Source: Halodesulfurarchaeum sp042216905 | GTDB lineage: Archaea > Halobacteriota > Halobacteria > Halobacteriales > Halobacteriaceae | NCBI GenBank assembly: GCA_042216905.1 | Contig: JBDGTL010000009.1 | Coordinates: forward strand, 1 to 64,000 | Length of the DNA stretch: 64,000 nt | Reading direction: 5' to 3' | Shown: positions 36,692 to 47,300 of the stretch, one piece after another | Layout: each line of letters starts with the position of its first letter | Position numbering within the stretch: position 1 is the first letter of the stretch | Translations under genes and position numbers: made by a program | The notes under the pieces: model-generated | The model's input: only the letters and a program-made list of their open reading frames with translations | The model's database searches: none | Told to the model about the DNA's origin: nothing

Positions 36692-38950
36692 TCACTCCCT
36701 GACCGATTCGAGAATCATCCGTTGTTCGACCCGCTTCACCTCGTGCTGGACGTCACGAACCGCGTCGATGTTCGCGGAGATCGAGGAGATACCTTCCGAG
36801 ACGAGGAACTCGATCATCTCGGGCCTGGAGGCGGCCTGTCCACAGATGCTCGTATCCACGTCGTGCTCCCGGCAGGTGTCTATCGTCTGGCCGATCATCC
36901 GGAGGACCCCCGGGTGGAGTTCGTCGAAGCGGTCGGCCACGTTCTCGTTGTTCCGGTCGACCGCGAGGGTGTACTGGGTAAGGTCGTTCGTGCCGAAGGA
37001 GGCGAAATCGATACCGGCGGTGGCCATCTCGTCCACCGTCATCACGCTCGCCGGCGTTTCGATCATGACTCCCCAGGACCGTTTCTCCGGATCGATTCCC
37101 ACCTCGAGGAGCAACTCACGGACCCGTTCGACGTCCCGCTCGTCGTTGACCAGGGGAAACATGATTTCGACGTTGTCGTAGCCCATATCGTATAACCGGC
37201 GGAAGGCCTCGAGTTCGTGTTTGAAGACGTCCGGTTCGTCGAGACCGCGGCGGATTCCACGCCACCCGAGCATTGGGTTGTGCTCCACCGGTTCGTCGGT
37301 TCCGCCCTCGAGTTGCCGGAACTCGTCCGTCGGCGCGTCGAGCGTTCTCACCCGGACCGGCCGGGGATAGAACTCGTCGGCGACCGCCCTGACGCCGTCA
37401 ACGATTTCGTCGACGTAGGCCTTCGCACCGTGATCAGCGATGTACCGATCCGGGGTCTTGTTGGTTCCCAAAATCAGGTGCTCGAGGCGGAGCAAGCCCA
37501 CGCCGTCGGCCCCCGTCGCGGCAGCACGTTCGGCGGCTTCCGGAATCGAGACGTTGACTTTCACCTCGGTCGCGGTCATGGGCTTGACCGGCGTTTTCGG
37601 CCGTGCCTCCTCGACAGGTTCTCGTTCCTCGCCCGCCTCTTCCCGGCCTTCCATGACCGCACCGCGGTCCCCATCCAGGGTAACGATCATGTCGTCTGCG
37701 AGCACGTCGGTCGCGTTCCCAGTCCCGACGACGGCCGGGACGCCCAGCTCCCGCGAGATGATCGCCGCGTGACTGGTCATTCCGCCCTCGTCGGTGATGA
37801 TTCCAGAGGCTCGCTTCATCGCCGGGACCATGTCCGGCGTCGTCATTTCGGTCACGATGACGTCGCCCTCCCCGACCTTGTCGAGTTGGTCCAGGTTTCT
37901 GATTACCCGGACGGCCCCCGAGGCAATGCCCGGGCTCGCACCCAGGCCGGAAACCAACTCCGAGCCGTCGGTCCCTTCCTCGGTTTCGCCGTCCTCGCCC
38001 GAGGCTTCATCAATAGTGGTGATCGGCCGTGACTGGAGCATGTAGACCGTCCCGTCCGCGATCGCCCATTCCACGTCCTGTGGGGTCCCGTAGTGTGACT
38101 CGACCCGACGACCGAGCGCGACGAGGTCCTCGATTTCCTGTGCGTCGAGGACCCTGGCCTGCTTTCGATCCGGTGGGACCTCGCGTTCGATGGTGTCGCC
38201 GGTTTCCTCGTCCCGCTCCATCATGACTGATTTCTCCGCCACCGTGGCCTCCGTAATCTCGCCCCTGGTCCGATCGACGACGTAGTTGTCGGGCGAGACC
38301 GCCCCCGAAACGACCGCCTCGCCGAGCCCCCAGGCCGCTTCGATGATGACTGTCTCCTCCCCCGTCGAGGGGTGACTCGTGAACATGACCCCGCTTTTCT
38401 CGGCGTCGACCATCTCCTGGACGACGACCGCGATATCGACTGCGGCGTGGTCGAACCCCTGTTGATCCCGGTAATAAATGGCCCGCTGGGTGAAGAGCGA
38501 CGCCCAGCATCGCTTGACGCGGTCGAGGAGGTCCGCTCGTCGAATATTGAGAAACGTCTCCTGTTGCCCGGCAAAACTCGCTTCCGGGAGGTCCTCCGCG
38601 GTGGCGGAGGAGCGAACTGCCACGAAGGCCGAACCGTCCCCCAGCGCGTCGTAGGCCTCGAGGATTTCCCGCGTTACCGACGATGGGAGGTCCGTCTCGA
38701 GGATCAGTTTCTTCGCCCTGGATTCGGCCTCCGCGAGCGACGAGGAATTCTCCACGTCGACGTCGGCCGCGTCGAACAGTTCCGCTTTGATCCCGGTCTC
38801 CTCGATGAACGTCCGGTAGGTGTCGGCGGTCACGACGAACCCGGACGGGACCGGGAGCCCCGCGTCCGTCATTTCGCCGAGCGAGGCTCCCTTTCCACCG
38901 ACGGAGTCGACGTCGTCGGCTCGGCTGTCTTCAAGCCAGCGAATTGCCAT
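36692..38950 (-). CDS. ppsA: Phosphoenolpyruvate synthase
   Basis: 752 aa from the ATG at 38950 (MAIRWLEDSRADDV). The N-terminal ATP-grasp domain has VGGKGASLGEMT and VRSSATAEDLPEASFAGQQET. The phosphohistidine domain has GGMTSHAAIISRELGVPAVVG with its catalytic His intact. The C-terminal PEP-binding TIM barrel has GVGLLRLEH, MLGWRGIRR, GVMIETPAS, ASFGTNDLTQY and SICGQAAS. It converts pyruvate, ATP and water to PEP for gluconeogenesis. The upstream 404-nt region carries a TATATA element (39071-39079) and a 26-nt tandem array. Confidence 0.96.
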   Translation of the reverse strand: MAIRWLEDSRADDVDSVGGKGASLGEMTDAGLPVPSGFVVTADTYRTFIEETGIKAELFDAADVDVENSSSLAEAESRAKKLILETDLPSSVTREILEAYDALGDGSAFVAVRSSATAEDLPEASFAGQQETFLNIRRADLLDRVKRCWASLFTQRAIYYRDQQGFDHAAVDIAVVVQEMVDAEKSGVMFTSHPSTGEETVIIEAAWGLGEAVVSGAVSPDNYVVDRTRGEITEATVAEKSVMMERDEETGDTIEREVPPDRKQARVLDAQEIEDLVALGRRVESHYGTPQDVEWAIADGTVYMLQSRPITTIDEASGEDGETEEGTDGSELVSGLGASPGIASGAVRVIRNLDQLDKVGEGDVIVTEMTTPDMVPAMKRASGIITDEGGMTSHAAIISRELGVPAVVGTGNATDVLADDMIVTLDGDRGAVMEGREEAGEEREPVEEARPKTPVKPMTATEVKVNVSIPEAAERAAATGADGVGLLRLEHLILGTNKTPDRYIADHGAKAYVDEIVDGVRAVADEFYPRPVRVRTLDAPTDEFRQLEGGTDEPVEHNPMLGWRGIRRGLDEPDVFKHELEAFRRLYDMGYDNVEIMFPLVNDERDVERVRELLLEVGIDPEKRSWGVMIETPASVMTVDEMATAGIDFASFGTNDLTQYTLAVDRNNENVADRFDELHPGVLRMIGQTIDTCREHDVDTSICGQAASRPEMIEFLVSEGISSISANIDAVRDVQHEVKRVEQRMILESVRE

Positions 38951-39087
38951 GTGGTAGGTAGCTAGTCCGGGAGCCCTGCCATCAAGGTTGCGAAGCCACG
39001 GCTCAATCGCCGTCTTACCGGTGCCCAAATCGAGGTCCCCAATCCGACCGGAATCACCCGACGGGCGGGTACTATATATCGGTCTCC

Positions 39088-39250
39088 GGCGGTGAATTCA
39101 TCTCTTCTCTGGGCACGGGAAATCCACCTCACCTCGGAGCACGGGAAACTCACCTCTTCTCGAAGTACGGGAAATCCACCTCTCCTCGGAGCACGGCAAA
39201 TCCATCTCTCCTCGGGTAATGGAAAGACCACCCACTCCCTGCGGCCGGGA
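39088..39250. repeat. 26-nt tandem repeat, about six decaying units
   Basis: Phase points (C/TACGGGAAA) at 39114, 39140, 39166, 39192, ~39217 and ~39243 give a 26-nt period. The array lies between the divergent ppsA and 39355 genes, next to a TATATA box at 39071-39079, so unlike the gene-end arrays it sits in a promoter region. Both strands are open across it, which is an effect of the repeat. Confidence 0.88.
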
Positions 39251-39354
39251 AACATGAGCGAGGAAAGAACTCCCCACCCATCGAGTATCGCCATCACCGA
39301 TTTTCCTCGTCCAGGACAGCGGGGTTTTACGTACCGCCAGTCGTGGCACTTTCT

Positions 39355-39783
39355 ATGGAACGGAAACGCGCACTATTGTGGGCCGGGAAGTACTTCCTCC
39401 TCACGAGTGGACTCTCAATCGTCGGACTGGCGCTCGTCGGCGCGGGTACCTACTTCGTCTATCAGTTCGGCGTCGGGAACCTGTACGGGCTCGGCATTCC
39501 CGCCCCGACGACGGGGCGATCCATCGGTGGCCTGGTGGCAATCGTCGTGGGGATCGCGATTTGGCGAGGCGGAAAGGCGTGGGCGCTCTACCTGACGATG
39601 ACCGGAGCCTTGCAAGAGGAGCTCGGCGAAACGTTCGATACGGAACACGTGAAGAGCGACATCGTTTCCGTCCTCGACGAGCGCCTGGCCGACATGCAAC
39701 AGGACGTCCAGTCGGTAAACCGGGAGTTGCGTTCGGTCACCGAATCGAGTGACTTCGAATTCGGAGACGAGTCCGCCCCGTGA
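39355..39783 (+). CDS. Small two-span membrane protein, haloarchaeal, unknown function
   Basis: 142 aa from the ATG at 39355 (an in-frame ATG at 39343 is less likely). Two membrane spans (YFLLTSGLSIVGLALVGAG; GLVAIVVGIAIWRGG) are followed by a cytoplasmic tail predicted to coil (DIVSVLDERLADMQQDVQSVNRELRSV). The family is not recognised. It is convergent with the PhzF-like gene, 28 nt apart. Confidence 0.65.
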   Translation: MERKRALLWAGKYFLLTSGLSIVGLALVGAGTYFVYQFGVGNLYGLGIPAPTTGRSIGGLVAIVVGIAIWRGGKAWALYLTMTGALQEELGETFDTEHVKSDIVSVLDERLADMQQDVQSVNRELRSVTESSDFEFGDESAP

Positions 39784-39811
39784 CCGGACTGGGCACGACT
39801 GTCCGCTACCC

Positions 39812-40711
39812 TCACGCTCCCAGTATCTCCTCGTCGTCGACGTCGGGTTCGGCGATGGTTCCGTCCAGGGTCACGGACGCGGTGCCACCGACTTCCACCT
39901 CGGCACCGACCGATACCCGAACGATTCCGGGCCGATCCACGTAGTGTCCCTGCTCCGCTTTGAGTTCGTCGGGGAAGTCCTCGAACGCCCCGAATCGCCT
40001 GAGATACGCCCCGACAGCGCCGCTCGCGGTCCCGGTGACCGGGTCTTCGGGAATCCCGGACCCGGGGACGAACGCCCGCCCGTGGATCGTCGAGGTCGCG
40101 TCGATCGTATCGAAGGTGAAGACGTAAAGCCCCTCTGCGTTCGCGGAATCGGCGAGCGACTCGACTGCGTCGAAATCCGGGTCCACATTCCCGAGATTTT
40201 CGAGGAATGCGATCGGAACGATCAGGAACGGGAGACCGGTCGACGATCGGGCGATCGGTAAATCCCGGCCCACGTCAGCGAGTGCGGCCTCCTCGATGCC
40301 CAGTGCCTCCGCCACACGCCCGTAGGGAATCGTAACCTCCCGGATCTCGGGTGTAGACTGGGTCATCCACGCTATTCCGTCGTCCTCGATTCGTCCGTCG
40401 AGGACACCCACGTTCGTCTCGATGGAGTGCGTCCCGGCGTCGAACTCCTCCATTTGAGAGAGACAGACGAGACTCGCGATCGTCGCGTGCCCACAGAGGT
40501 CGACTTCAGTGCTGGGGGTGAAGTACCGGATGCGTCTATCGGCCACCCCGGACTCCATAACGAACGCCGTCTCGCTGGCACCGATCTCTGCTGCGATGGA
40601 TTGCATCTGGTCCGCTCCGAGCCCGTTCGCGTCGGGAAGGACGCCCGCCGGATTTCCCCCGAACGGTTCGTCGGAGAAGGCGTCCGCGATGAATGCTCGC
40701 CGATTACCCAT
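39812..40711 (-). CDS. PhzF-family isomerase/epimerase
   Basis: 299 aa from the ATG at 40711. The family start AFIADAFSDEPFGGNPAGV, the catalytic-Glu motif GASETAFV, and the second-domain motifs VDLCGHATIAS and EDPVTGTASGAVGAYL are all present. PhzF proteins are diaminopimelate-epimerase-fold enzymes acting on small amino- or hydroxy-acid substrates; those outside phenazine clusters have no agreed substrate. No phenazine genes are nearby. It is monocistronic. Confidence 0.88.
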   Translation of the reverse strand: MGNRRAFIADAFSDEPFGGNPAGVLPDANGLGADQMQSIAAEIGASETAFVMESGVADRRIRYFTPSTEVDLCGHATIASLVCLSQMEEFDAGTHSIETNVGVLDGRIEDDGIAWMTQSTPEIREVTIPYGRVAEALGIEEAALADVGRDLPIARSSTGLPFLIVPIAFLENLGNVDPDFDAVESLADSANAEGLYVFTFDTIDATSTIHGRAFVPGSGIPEDPVTGTASGAVGAYLRRFGAFEDFPDELKAEQGHYVDRPGIVRVSVGAEVEVGGTASVTLDGTIAEPDVDDEEILGA

Positions 40712-41254
40712 GCCCGGCGCTGGGCGTGCGACCGTGATCAATCCATCGTCATGTGCGATTGAGCAGTCACCATAGGTCGGTATTCAACGGCCAATACAAT
40801 GGAATCCTTTCGACGTGCAGGGAACAGCCCCCGAGAATCGACTTTCCCTCAATTCACCAGTCACGATCATCCATCGTCCCGGTTGTCGTTTTGATCTGAC
40901 CCGGTACCACGTCGGATCCGCTGGGAAAGTCCGGGGAAGGGGAGTGATGGTGTGGATCGTGTGTTGGCTCGCGGTGTGTTAGCGACACCCGATCCGAAAA
41001 CCGCGCAGGTTGGCGTGTTCGGATCGATCGACGCGGTCCGTTTCGTCCGGCTGACGCTCGTGCGGGCCAATTAATAGCAATACTTAAGTAACGGAAGTGA
41101 TCACCACAAGACGGGTGACGTTCGGCCTGGCCGGTCATTCCCCTTCCCCTTTCCCCTCTCGACACGGGCCGTCCGACGACACCCACTTTTTGGACGCTAT
41201 GTCACATGACTTAATGCGTGGGGTGTCGTGAGTCACGGGTGGTGGCCACCGACG
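40712..41254. other. 543-nt divergent intergenic region, no gene supported
   Basis: It separates the PhzF-like gene from hpt. A palindromic TACTTAAGTA-like TATA element lies at 41084-41094 beside TTAATAG. A short TTG-initiated frame at 40867-41070 on the minus strand is positioned for a leaderless transcript but is basic and has no recognised family, so it is not called. Confidence 0.5.
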
Positions 41255-41962
41255 ATGACCGAACTCCCCGATCAGTTCAAGTGTACCATAACCAACTGGG
41301 ATTACATATACGGGCTGGCCCGCGAGGTCAGCGAGGGAGTCAAGGCCGACGAGTTCGAACCGGATATCGTCGTCGCCCTCGCTCGCGGCGGGTGGTTTGC
41401 GGGGAGGGTCCTCTGTGATTTTCTCGGCCTCGACGACCTAACGAGCCTGAAGATGGAACACTACGTCGGGACCGCGGAGAAGAGTGGCGAACCGACGATC
41501 AGGTACCCGATGCCGGAAGGGTCGGTCGCGGGGAAGGACGTGTTGATCGTCGACGACATCGCCGATACTGGCGGATCGATCAAACACGCCTACGAGTACG
41601 TCAACGAACGAGACGCGAACGAGGTCCGGACCTCGACCATGCAACTGCTCCAGACGAGCGAGTTCGAACCGGACTTCATCGGCGAACGACTCGAGCAGTG
41701 GGCCTGGATCATCTACCCGTGGAACTTCATCGAGGACATGGTGGATCTGGTGAGCGGCGTTATGGCGAAAGAAGCGGATGGTCCGTACACGAAAGACGAA
41801 ATCCGGGACTTACTCGCCGAATACCACGAGATCGAACGGATCGAGATGGAGATCGCACAACCCAACCGGATGGACGAGGTGCTCGCTGAAATGGAGCGGC
41901 GGAATATCATAGACGCGGTTGCAGACGATACCTACGCCCTGGCCCCGGACGAAGATAACTAG
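41255..41962 (+). CDS. Purine phosphoribosyltransferase (Hpt/XGPRT-like)
   Basis: 235 aa from the ATG at 41255 (a GTG-type start at 41228 would add nine residues). PDIVVALARGGWFAGR, the PRPP loop VLIVDDIADTGGS and the C-terminal hood WAWIIYPWNFIEDM identify a type I phosphoribosyltransferase of the archaeal xanthine-guanine/hypoxanthine group. It salvages purine bases to nucleotides with PRPP. The C-terminal ~70 residues are a helical extension (DEIRDLLAEYHEIERIEME) seen in haloarchaeal members. It stands alone. Confidence 0.88.
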   Translation: MTELPDQFKCTITNWDYIYGLAREVSEGVKADEFEPDIVVALARGGWFAGRVLCDFLGLDDLTSLKMEHYVGTAEKSGEPTIRYPMPEGSVAGKDVLIVDDIADTGGSIKHAYEYVNERDANEVRTSTMQLLQTSEFEPDFIGERLEQWAWIIYPWNFIEDMVDLVSGVMAKEADGPYTKDEIRDLLAEYHEIERIEMEIAQPNRMDEVLAEMERRNIIDAVADDTYALAPDEDN

Positions 41963-42029
41963 GCGGGTTTCCGAACTCCGGCCGTCGCTCGTCCGTCGGC
42001 GAATACTGGTCAGTCGTGCATGTATCTTC

Positions 42030-42410
42030 GACTAATGATATAGTATATTATCATTTTATACGTGCAATCACAGTTTTATTTCATAATTAACTTACTATTT
42101 TTATTTTATACGTGCAATCATAATTTTATATTATAATTAACTTTGCTTTGGAGTAACAGTTATTTTATATTTAATATAATATTATATAATATAATCATAT
42201 TTTAATTTTACATGGAAGATCTCCTTATTTTAAATAATTTGATACATTTGTATTATTTTTCATATAATACGATTGTATTATTTTCATACTATATTATATA
42301 TTATATTTTGTTGAAAATTTTTCGTCGTTGCGTTATTATATTTTGTTGAAAATTTTTCGTCGTTGCGTTATTATATTTTGTTGAAAATTTATCGTCGTTG
42401 CGTTTACGCA
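42030..42410. other. AT-rich intergenic island upstream of mtnP
   Basis: Low-GC DNA in the 544-nt space between hpt and mtnP. It contains a 50-nt near-repeat (ATTTTATACGTGCAATCA at 42053 and 42103) and, at its right edge, the 35-nt tandem array listed separately. No gene is seen. Confidence 0.85.
42301..42405. repeat. 35-nt tandem repeat, three units
   Basis: Units begin TTATATTTTGTTGAAAATTT at 42301, 42336 and 42371, nearly identical. The array ends ~100 nt before the mtnP start, so it may lie in the promoter or leader. Confidence 0.92.
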
Positions 42411-42506
42411 ATTTCGCTGGATCATTCGCGTTACTTCCTCTCTCGGTACCCTGTGAACGTCGTGGATGACACAATCGTTTTGGCATCACCGGACGCTGCT
42501 TCTCGT

Positions 42507-43370
42507 ATGATCGGATTCATCGGTGGAAGTGGCATTTACGAGGCACTTCCGCTCTCGAACGAACGGGAGGTCGACGTCGAGACACCATTCGGCAGCCCGA
42601 GTGCACCCGTATCGATCGGCGAATTCGGTGATACCGGACGAGAACTGGCATTTCTCCCCCGGCACGGACAGCACCACCAGTACTCTCCGACCGACCTCCC
42701 GTACAGGGCGAACATCTACGCGTTCAAGAAACTGGGAGTCCAGCGCGTCATCGCCAGCAACGCGGTGGGAAGCCTCCGGGAGGACCTCGAACCCCGGACC
42801 CTCGTCCTCCCGGACCAGTTGTTCGACCGAACGAGGCACCGCGAGTATACGTTCTTCGGCGAGGGCATGGTCGTCCACCAGGGGTTCGCCGACCCGTTCT
42901 GTCCGCACCTGTCCTCGATTCTCCACGACGCCGCGACCGAGGCCACCGACGCCGCGGTCGAGCGTGGGGGAACGTACGTCACCATCGAAGGGCCGCAGTT
43001 CTCGACGACGGCCGAGAGCGAATTCTACCGCGACCAGGGATTCGACGTCATCGGGATGACGGCGATTCCGGAGGCGAAACTCGCTCGAGAAGCGGAACTG
43101 TGTTACGCGACGATCGCCGGCGTGACGGACTGGGACGTCTGGAAGGAGGACAGTCAGGTGAGCCTCGAGGAGGTCCTCGAGAACGCAGAGCACAACGAGA
43201 CGGCGATCAAGGACGCCGTGGAGTACGCGATTCGAACGCTTCCATCGGAACGGGAGTGCGGATGTGATTCTGCCCTCGAGGGAACGATCAACACCCCCAT
43301 CGAACACGTCCCGGAGGAAACGCTCTCTTCGGTCGAACTGCTGGTCGAGGACTACGTCGAGGACGCGTGA
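42507..43370 (+). CDS. mtnP: S-methyl-5'-thioadenosine phosphorylase
   Basis: 287 aa from the ATG at 42507 (MIGFIGGSGIYE); the longer frame crosses the AT island. Family motifs are LPRHGQHHQYSPTDLPYRANIYA, ASNAVGSLRE, TYVTIEGPQFSTTAESEFYR and VIGMTAIPEAKLARE. It cleaves methylthioadenosine with phosphate in methionine salvage. Purine nucleoside phosphorylase II is a close relative; the HHxYSPxxxPYRAN pattern favours MTA. It is convergent with scpA, 16 nt apart. Confidence 0.92.
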   Translation: MIGFIGGSGIYEALPLSNEREVDVETPFGSPSAPVSIGEFGDTGRELAFLPRHGQHHQYSPTDLPYRANIYAFKKLGVQRVIASNAVGSLREDLEPRTLVLPDQLFDRTRHREYTFFGEGMVVHQGFADPFCPHLSSILHDAATEATDAAVERGGTYVTIEGPQFSTTAESEFYRDQGFDVIGMTAIPEAKLAREAELCYATIAGVTDWDVWKEDSQVSLEEVLENAEHNETAIKDAVEYAIRTLPSERECGCDSALEGTINTPIEHVPEETLSSVELLVEDYVEDA

Positions 43371-43386
43371 GTGCCTGATCGGGATT

Positions 43387-44355
43387 TCACTTCTGAGCCG
43401 GCGATTGGTGCTCCGGCTGGTCCTCCCCCTGGTCCTCCGTCTGGTCCTCCCCCTGGTCCTCCCCCTGGTCCGCCGCCGGCGAGTCGGAATCGTGTCCGGC
43501 GTCGACGACAGACCCGGGGCTACTGTCCGTTCCTCCCGGGGCCTGGATCCAGAGGTCGCCGAACAACTCGCTTTGCTGGAGGACGACCTCGCCCCGGTGG
43601 GAGAGAAAGAGCAGTGCCAGGAAGGTCTCGACCCGGGAGCCGGCGGCTCCAGATATTTCCTCGAACAGCACCTCGGGTCGCCCCCGGGAGTAGTGCTCCT
43701 CCAGGACGGTTCTGACGGCCTCGATGAGTTCGTCGATGTCCTCGTCGTGCGTGGTACTGGTGACGTCGGATTCACCCGGCTCACCCTCCTGTCGCATGTC
43801 GTCGCCCGTCCGGTAGTCGAGCGTCTGGACGCCCCGGCTGAAGCCCCGCGGCGAGTTCGAGGTGTCGTAACTCCGGTTCTCTTTCCACCACGAGCCCCGC
43901 TCCGCACTCCGGAGTTCCCTGACGAGTTCGTCGAGCGTTTCGGGGGTCCCCCGGGCGGTCTTCCTGTCCAGCCGCCGGTCGATTTCTTCCTCGAGAACGT
44001 CGATCGGATCACCGCCGGATTCGCCGTCCTCGGGCGGTGGCAGTGCCTCCTCCCAGGTGTCGAACGGTTCGAGTCGGTCCGGTTCCGCTGACTCTTCCTC
44101 TTGGGGATTGAGCAACTCCTCGCTCTTCATTCTGAGGAGGACGCTCGCGTAAAAGAGCGCTCTCCCGCTCCGCCTGAGGTCCCCGTCGTCGAGCGCGTCG
44201 AGGAACTTATCGGTAACCCTGACGATGTCGATGTCCCAGGGCTCGATCTCGCCCTGCTCGGCCAACTGGACGAGGAGTTCGACCGGTTCGACGTCGTCCT
44301 CGTCGACGCCCGCCGTGTTGACGTCTCGTCCTTCGAGCAAGGAGACGTCAGTCAT
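43387..44355 (-). CDS. scpA: Segregation/condensation protein A (kleisin)
   Basis: 322 aa. The N-terminal kleisin domain (DVEPVELLVQLAEQGEIEPWDIDIVRVTDKFL-type block) binds the SMC neck, and the winged-helix C-terminal part ends with LALLFLSHRGEVVLQQSELFGDLWI. The last ~30 residues are a repeated Q-G/T-E-D tract coded by 12-nt tandem repeats (GGGGAGGACCAG-type) at about 43418-43475. The start overlaps the smc stop by 8 nt, so the two are translated together. Confidence 0.92.
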   Translation of the reverse strand: MTDVSLLEGRDVNTAGVDEDDVEPVELLVQLAEQGEIEPWDIDIVRVTDKFLDALDDGDLRRSGRALFYASVLLRMKSEELLNPQEEESAEPDRLEPFDTWEEALPPPEDGESGGDPIDVLEEEIDRRLDRKTARGTPETLDELVRELRSAERGSWWKENRSYDTSNSPRGFSRGVQTLDYRTGDDMRQEGEPGESDVTSTTHDEDIDELIEAVRTVLEEHYSRGRPEVLFEEISGAAGSRVETFLALLFLSHRGEVVLQQSELFGDLWIQAPGGTDSSPGSVVDAGHDSDSPAADQGEDQGEDQTEDQGEDQPEHQSPAQK

Positions 44356-47300
44356 CGGCTGTCACTTCCCGCTGCCCGGCGAGGTCGATACCGGTCACGG
44401 TGGAGCGGTTGTCGTCCTGCATCGTGACGCCGATGGCCCGCTCGGAGCGTTCGAGCATCGCCGACCGATGGGAAACCACGATGAACTGGGCGTTTGAGGC
44501 GAGTTCGTCCACCATTTCCCCGACCCGTTCTGCATTCGCCGCGTCGAGGAACGCGTCGATCTCGTCGAGCGCGTAGAACGGCGCCGGCTCGTATCGCTGG
44601 ATGGCGAAGATGAACGCCAGAGCGGTCAGGGACTTCTCGCCCCCGGACATGGCCTCGAGACGCTGGATCGGTTTGTCGCCCGGTTCTGCTCGCATCGTCA
44701 ATCCTCCCTCGAAGGGGTCCTGCTCGTCCTCCAGGACCAGTTCACCTGTTCCGTCGGAGAGCCGGGTGAAGATAGACTGGAAGTGTTCGTTGATTCCAGT
44801 GTACGCGTCCATGAACGTTTCTCGTTTCTGTTCCTCGTAATACTGGATTCGATCCTGGATACCGTTTCGCTCCTCGACGAGTTCGTCCTTTCGACCCTCG
44901 AGGGACTCGAGCGCGGATTCGACCCGGTCGTACTCGTCGATCGCCTTCATGTTCACGGGCTCGAGTTCGGCCATCTGGCGTTCGAGTCGCCTGATATTGC
45001 GTTCGACCTCGTCGAGATCCGGTATCTCCTCCTGGTCGTAGGACTCGACGCTTTCCTCGAGTTCCTCGACCTCGGCTTCGAGTCTCGCCTCGGCGTTTTC
45101 GAGACTCTCGATGCGATTTCTGAGTTCTTCGACCTCCTGTTTCTTCTCGTCTCTCGCCTCGCGCGCTTCCTTGAGGTCCTCCCGGATCGCCTCGCGCTCG
45201 TCCTTGTGCTTGGCGAGTTCTTCTTCGAGGCGTTCCACCTCCTCGCGTTTCTCCTCGAGGTCCTCCTCTTTCTCCGCGATCGTTTCCTCGAGTTCCTCGA
45301 TTCGCTCTTCCTTCTCGGCTTTCTGGTTCTGTGCGGTCTCGACGTCGTCGTGTAGGTCGTCGATTGCCTCCTCGGCGTACTGCTTCTCGAGCTGGCGGCT
45401 GTTCAACTCGCCGTCGAGTTCGTCGATGTTCTCGTCGATGTCCTGGATTTCCGCGCGCAACTCGTCTTTCTTCTCTGTGAGATCCGGGATCTCCGAATCG
45501 GCCAACTCCGCCTCGATATCGTCGATTTCGGCCTGGATGTCAGTGATTTCGTCCTCGACCGTCTCGATATCGTCCTCGATCTCGGACATCGCTTCGTCGA
45601 CGTCTTCGCGCTCCGCTTCGAGTTCCTCGATGGTCGCTTCGAGATCCTCGATCTCCGCTTCGGTGTCCGATGTATCCTCCATCGCCCGGTCCAGTTCGGC
45701 CTCGATGTCACGGACCCGCTCGGTCGCGTCCGACCGCTTTTCCCTGGCGTTTTCGAGCCGTTCTTCGGTGGACCGGAGATCCTCCCTGAGTGAGGCACGT
45801 TCGTCCTCCAGGTTCTCGATGCGTTCGGCGACGCGCTGGAGTTTCCCCTTCCCCGCTCGCTCGAAGGAATACCGCGAACCAGAGCGACTTCCACCGGTCA
45901 TCGCACCGCTCTTTTCGATGAGGTCGCCGTCGAGGGTCACCAGGCGATACTCCCCCATCAGGTCTCTGGCGGAATCGAGATCGGACACGACCAGTGTGTC
46001 TCCGAGAACGTAGGAGAACACCGGGGCGTACTGTTCGTCGAAGTCGACGAGATTATAGGCGAAATCCACGACCCCTGGGCGGTCGGGTGGGGTCGGGAGG
46101 CGACGCACGCTCATCTTGGATATCGGGAGGAACGTGGCCCGACCGGCGTTTCGCGATTTCAGGTACTCGATACACCGCTGACCGACCTCGTCGTCGTCCA
46201 CGACCACGTGTGCCATTCGACCGCCCGCAGCGGTCTCACAGGCGGTCGCGTACTCGTCGTCGACGCCGCCGAGTTCCGCGATGGTGCCGTGGACCCCGTC
46301 GAAGTCGGCCGAGCGGATCGTCGAAACCGCCCTGCCGAACGAGCTATCGCCGTTTTCCTCTGCCTGGGCCTCGAGCCTGGCGTATTCCTCCTTTGCCTCG
46401 GCCAGCATGTCCTCGACGTCGTCGATCTCGTCCTGGTAGGCGGCTTTCCGTTCCGCGAGATCGTCGACGACCTCGTCGATTTCCTCCCGGTTCGCCTCGG
46501 CCTTTTCCAGTTCGCGCTCGAGTTCGTCGATCCGTTCCTCGATGTCCTCGAGTTCCGCTTTCGCTTCCTCGCGTGCGTCCTTCGCGTCCGCAATCTCGTT
46601 GGAACGCCGCCTCGCCTCGTCGATGAGGCGGTCCTTCTCCCGCTGGAGGTCGTTCCGACGGTCTTTCGCATCCTCGAGGTCCGCTTTCCTGGATTCGAGT
46701 TCTTCGGTCAGGGCCTCGTACTCGGTGTCGACCGCGTCGATCTTCTCATCGATCTCCTCGATCTCGGCCTCTTTCTCCTGTCTGTCCGTCTTGAGTGAGG
46801 CCTTCTTTACTTTGATGTCGCGGATGTCCGCCTCGAGTTCCTCGATTTCTTCCTGCTTCCGGTCGATTTTGACGAACGCCTGCCGGCGGGTTTTCTCGGC
46901 TTCCTCGATGCGTTCCTCGGCCGATTCGATGGCGTCTTCCAGGCGGGAAATATCTCCCTTGATACCCTCTATTTCCCGTTTGATGGCGAGTTGTTCGTCC
47001 TCGCCCTTTCGCTCGATCTTCGCGTTCAGGTCCTCGAGGTCCTCCTCGATCCTGAGTACCGTCCCCCGTCGCTCGTCGAGTTCTTCTTCCAGTTCCTCGA
47101 GTTGCTCCCGGCGGTCCTCGATGTCGGCTCTGGTTTCCGCTAGATCCGCACGCTTTTCTTCGAGTTCCGCGGCGTCCACGTAGCTCTCGTATTCGGCTTT
47201 CTCGTCCCGGAGTCCCTGGTACTCGAGTGCGGTTTCGCGTTCGTCTTCTAACTGCTCGAGTCGTTCTTCCTTTTCTTCGATCCGGAGTTGGGCCTCGTGT

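Noticed and set aside
40867..41070. Small TTG-initiated frame near a TATA-like element
   Set aside because: Basic, no recognised family, and the start codon is weak; the element may serve hpt instead.
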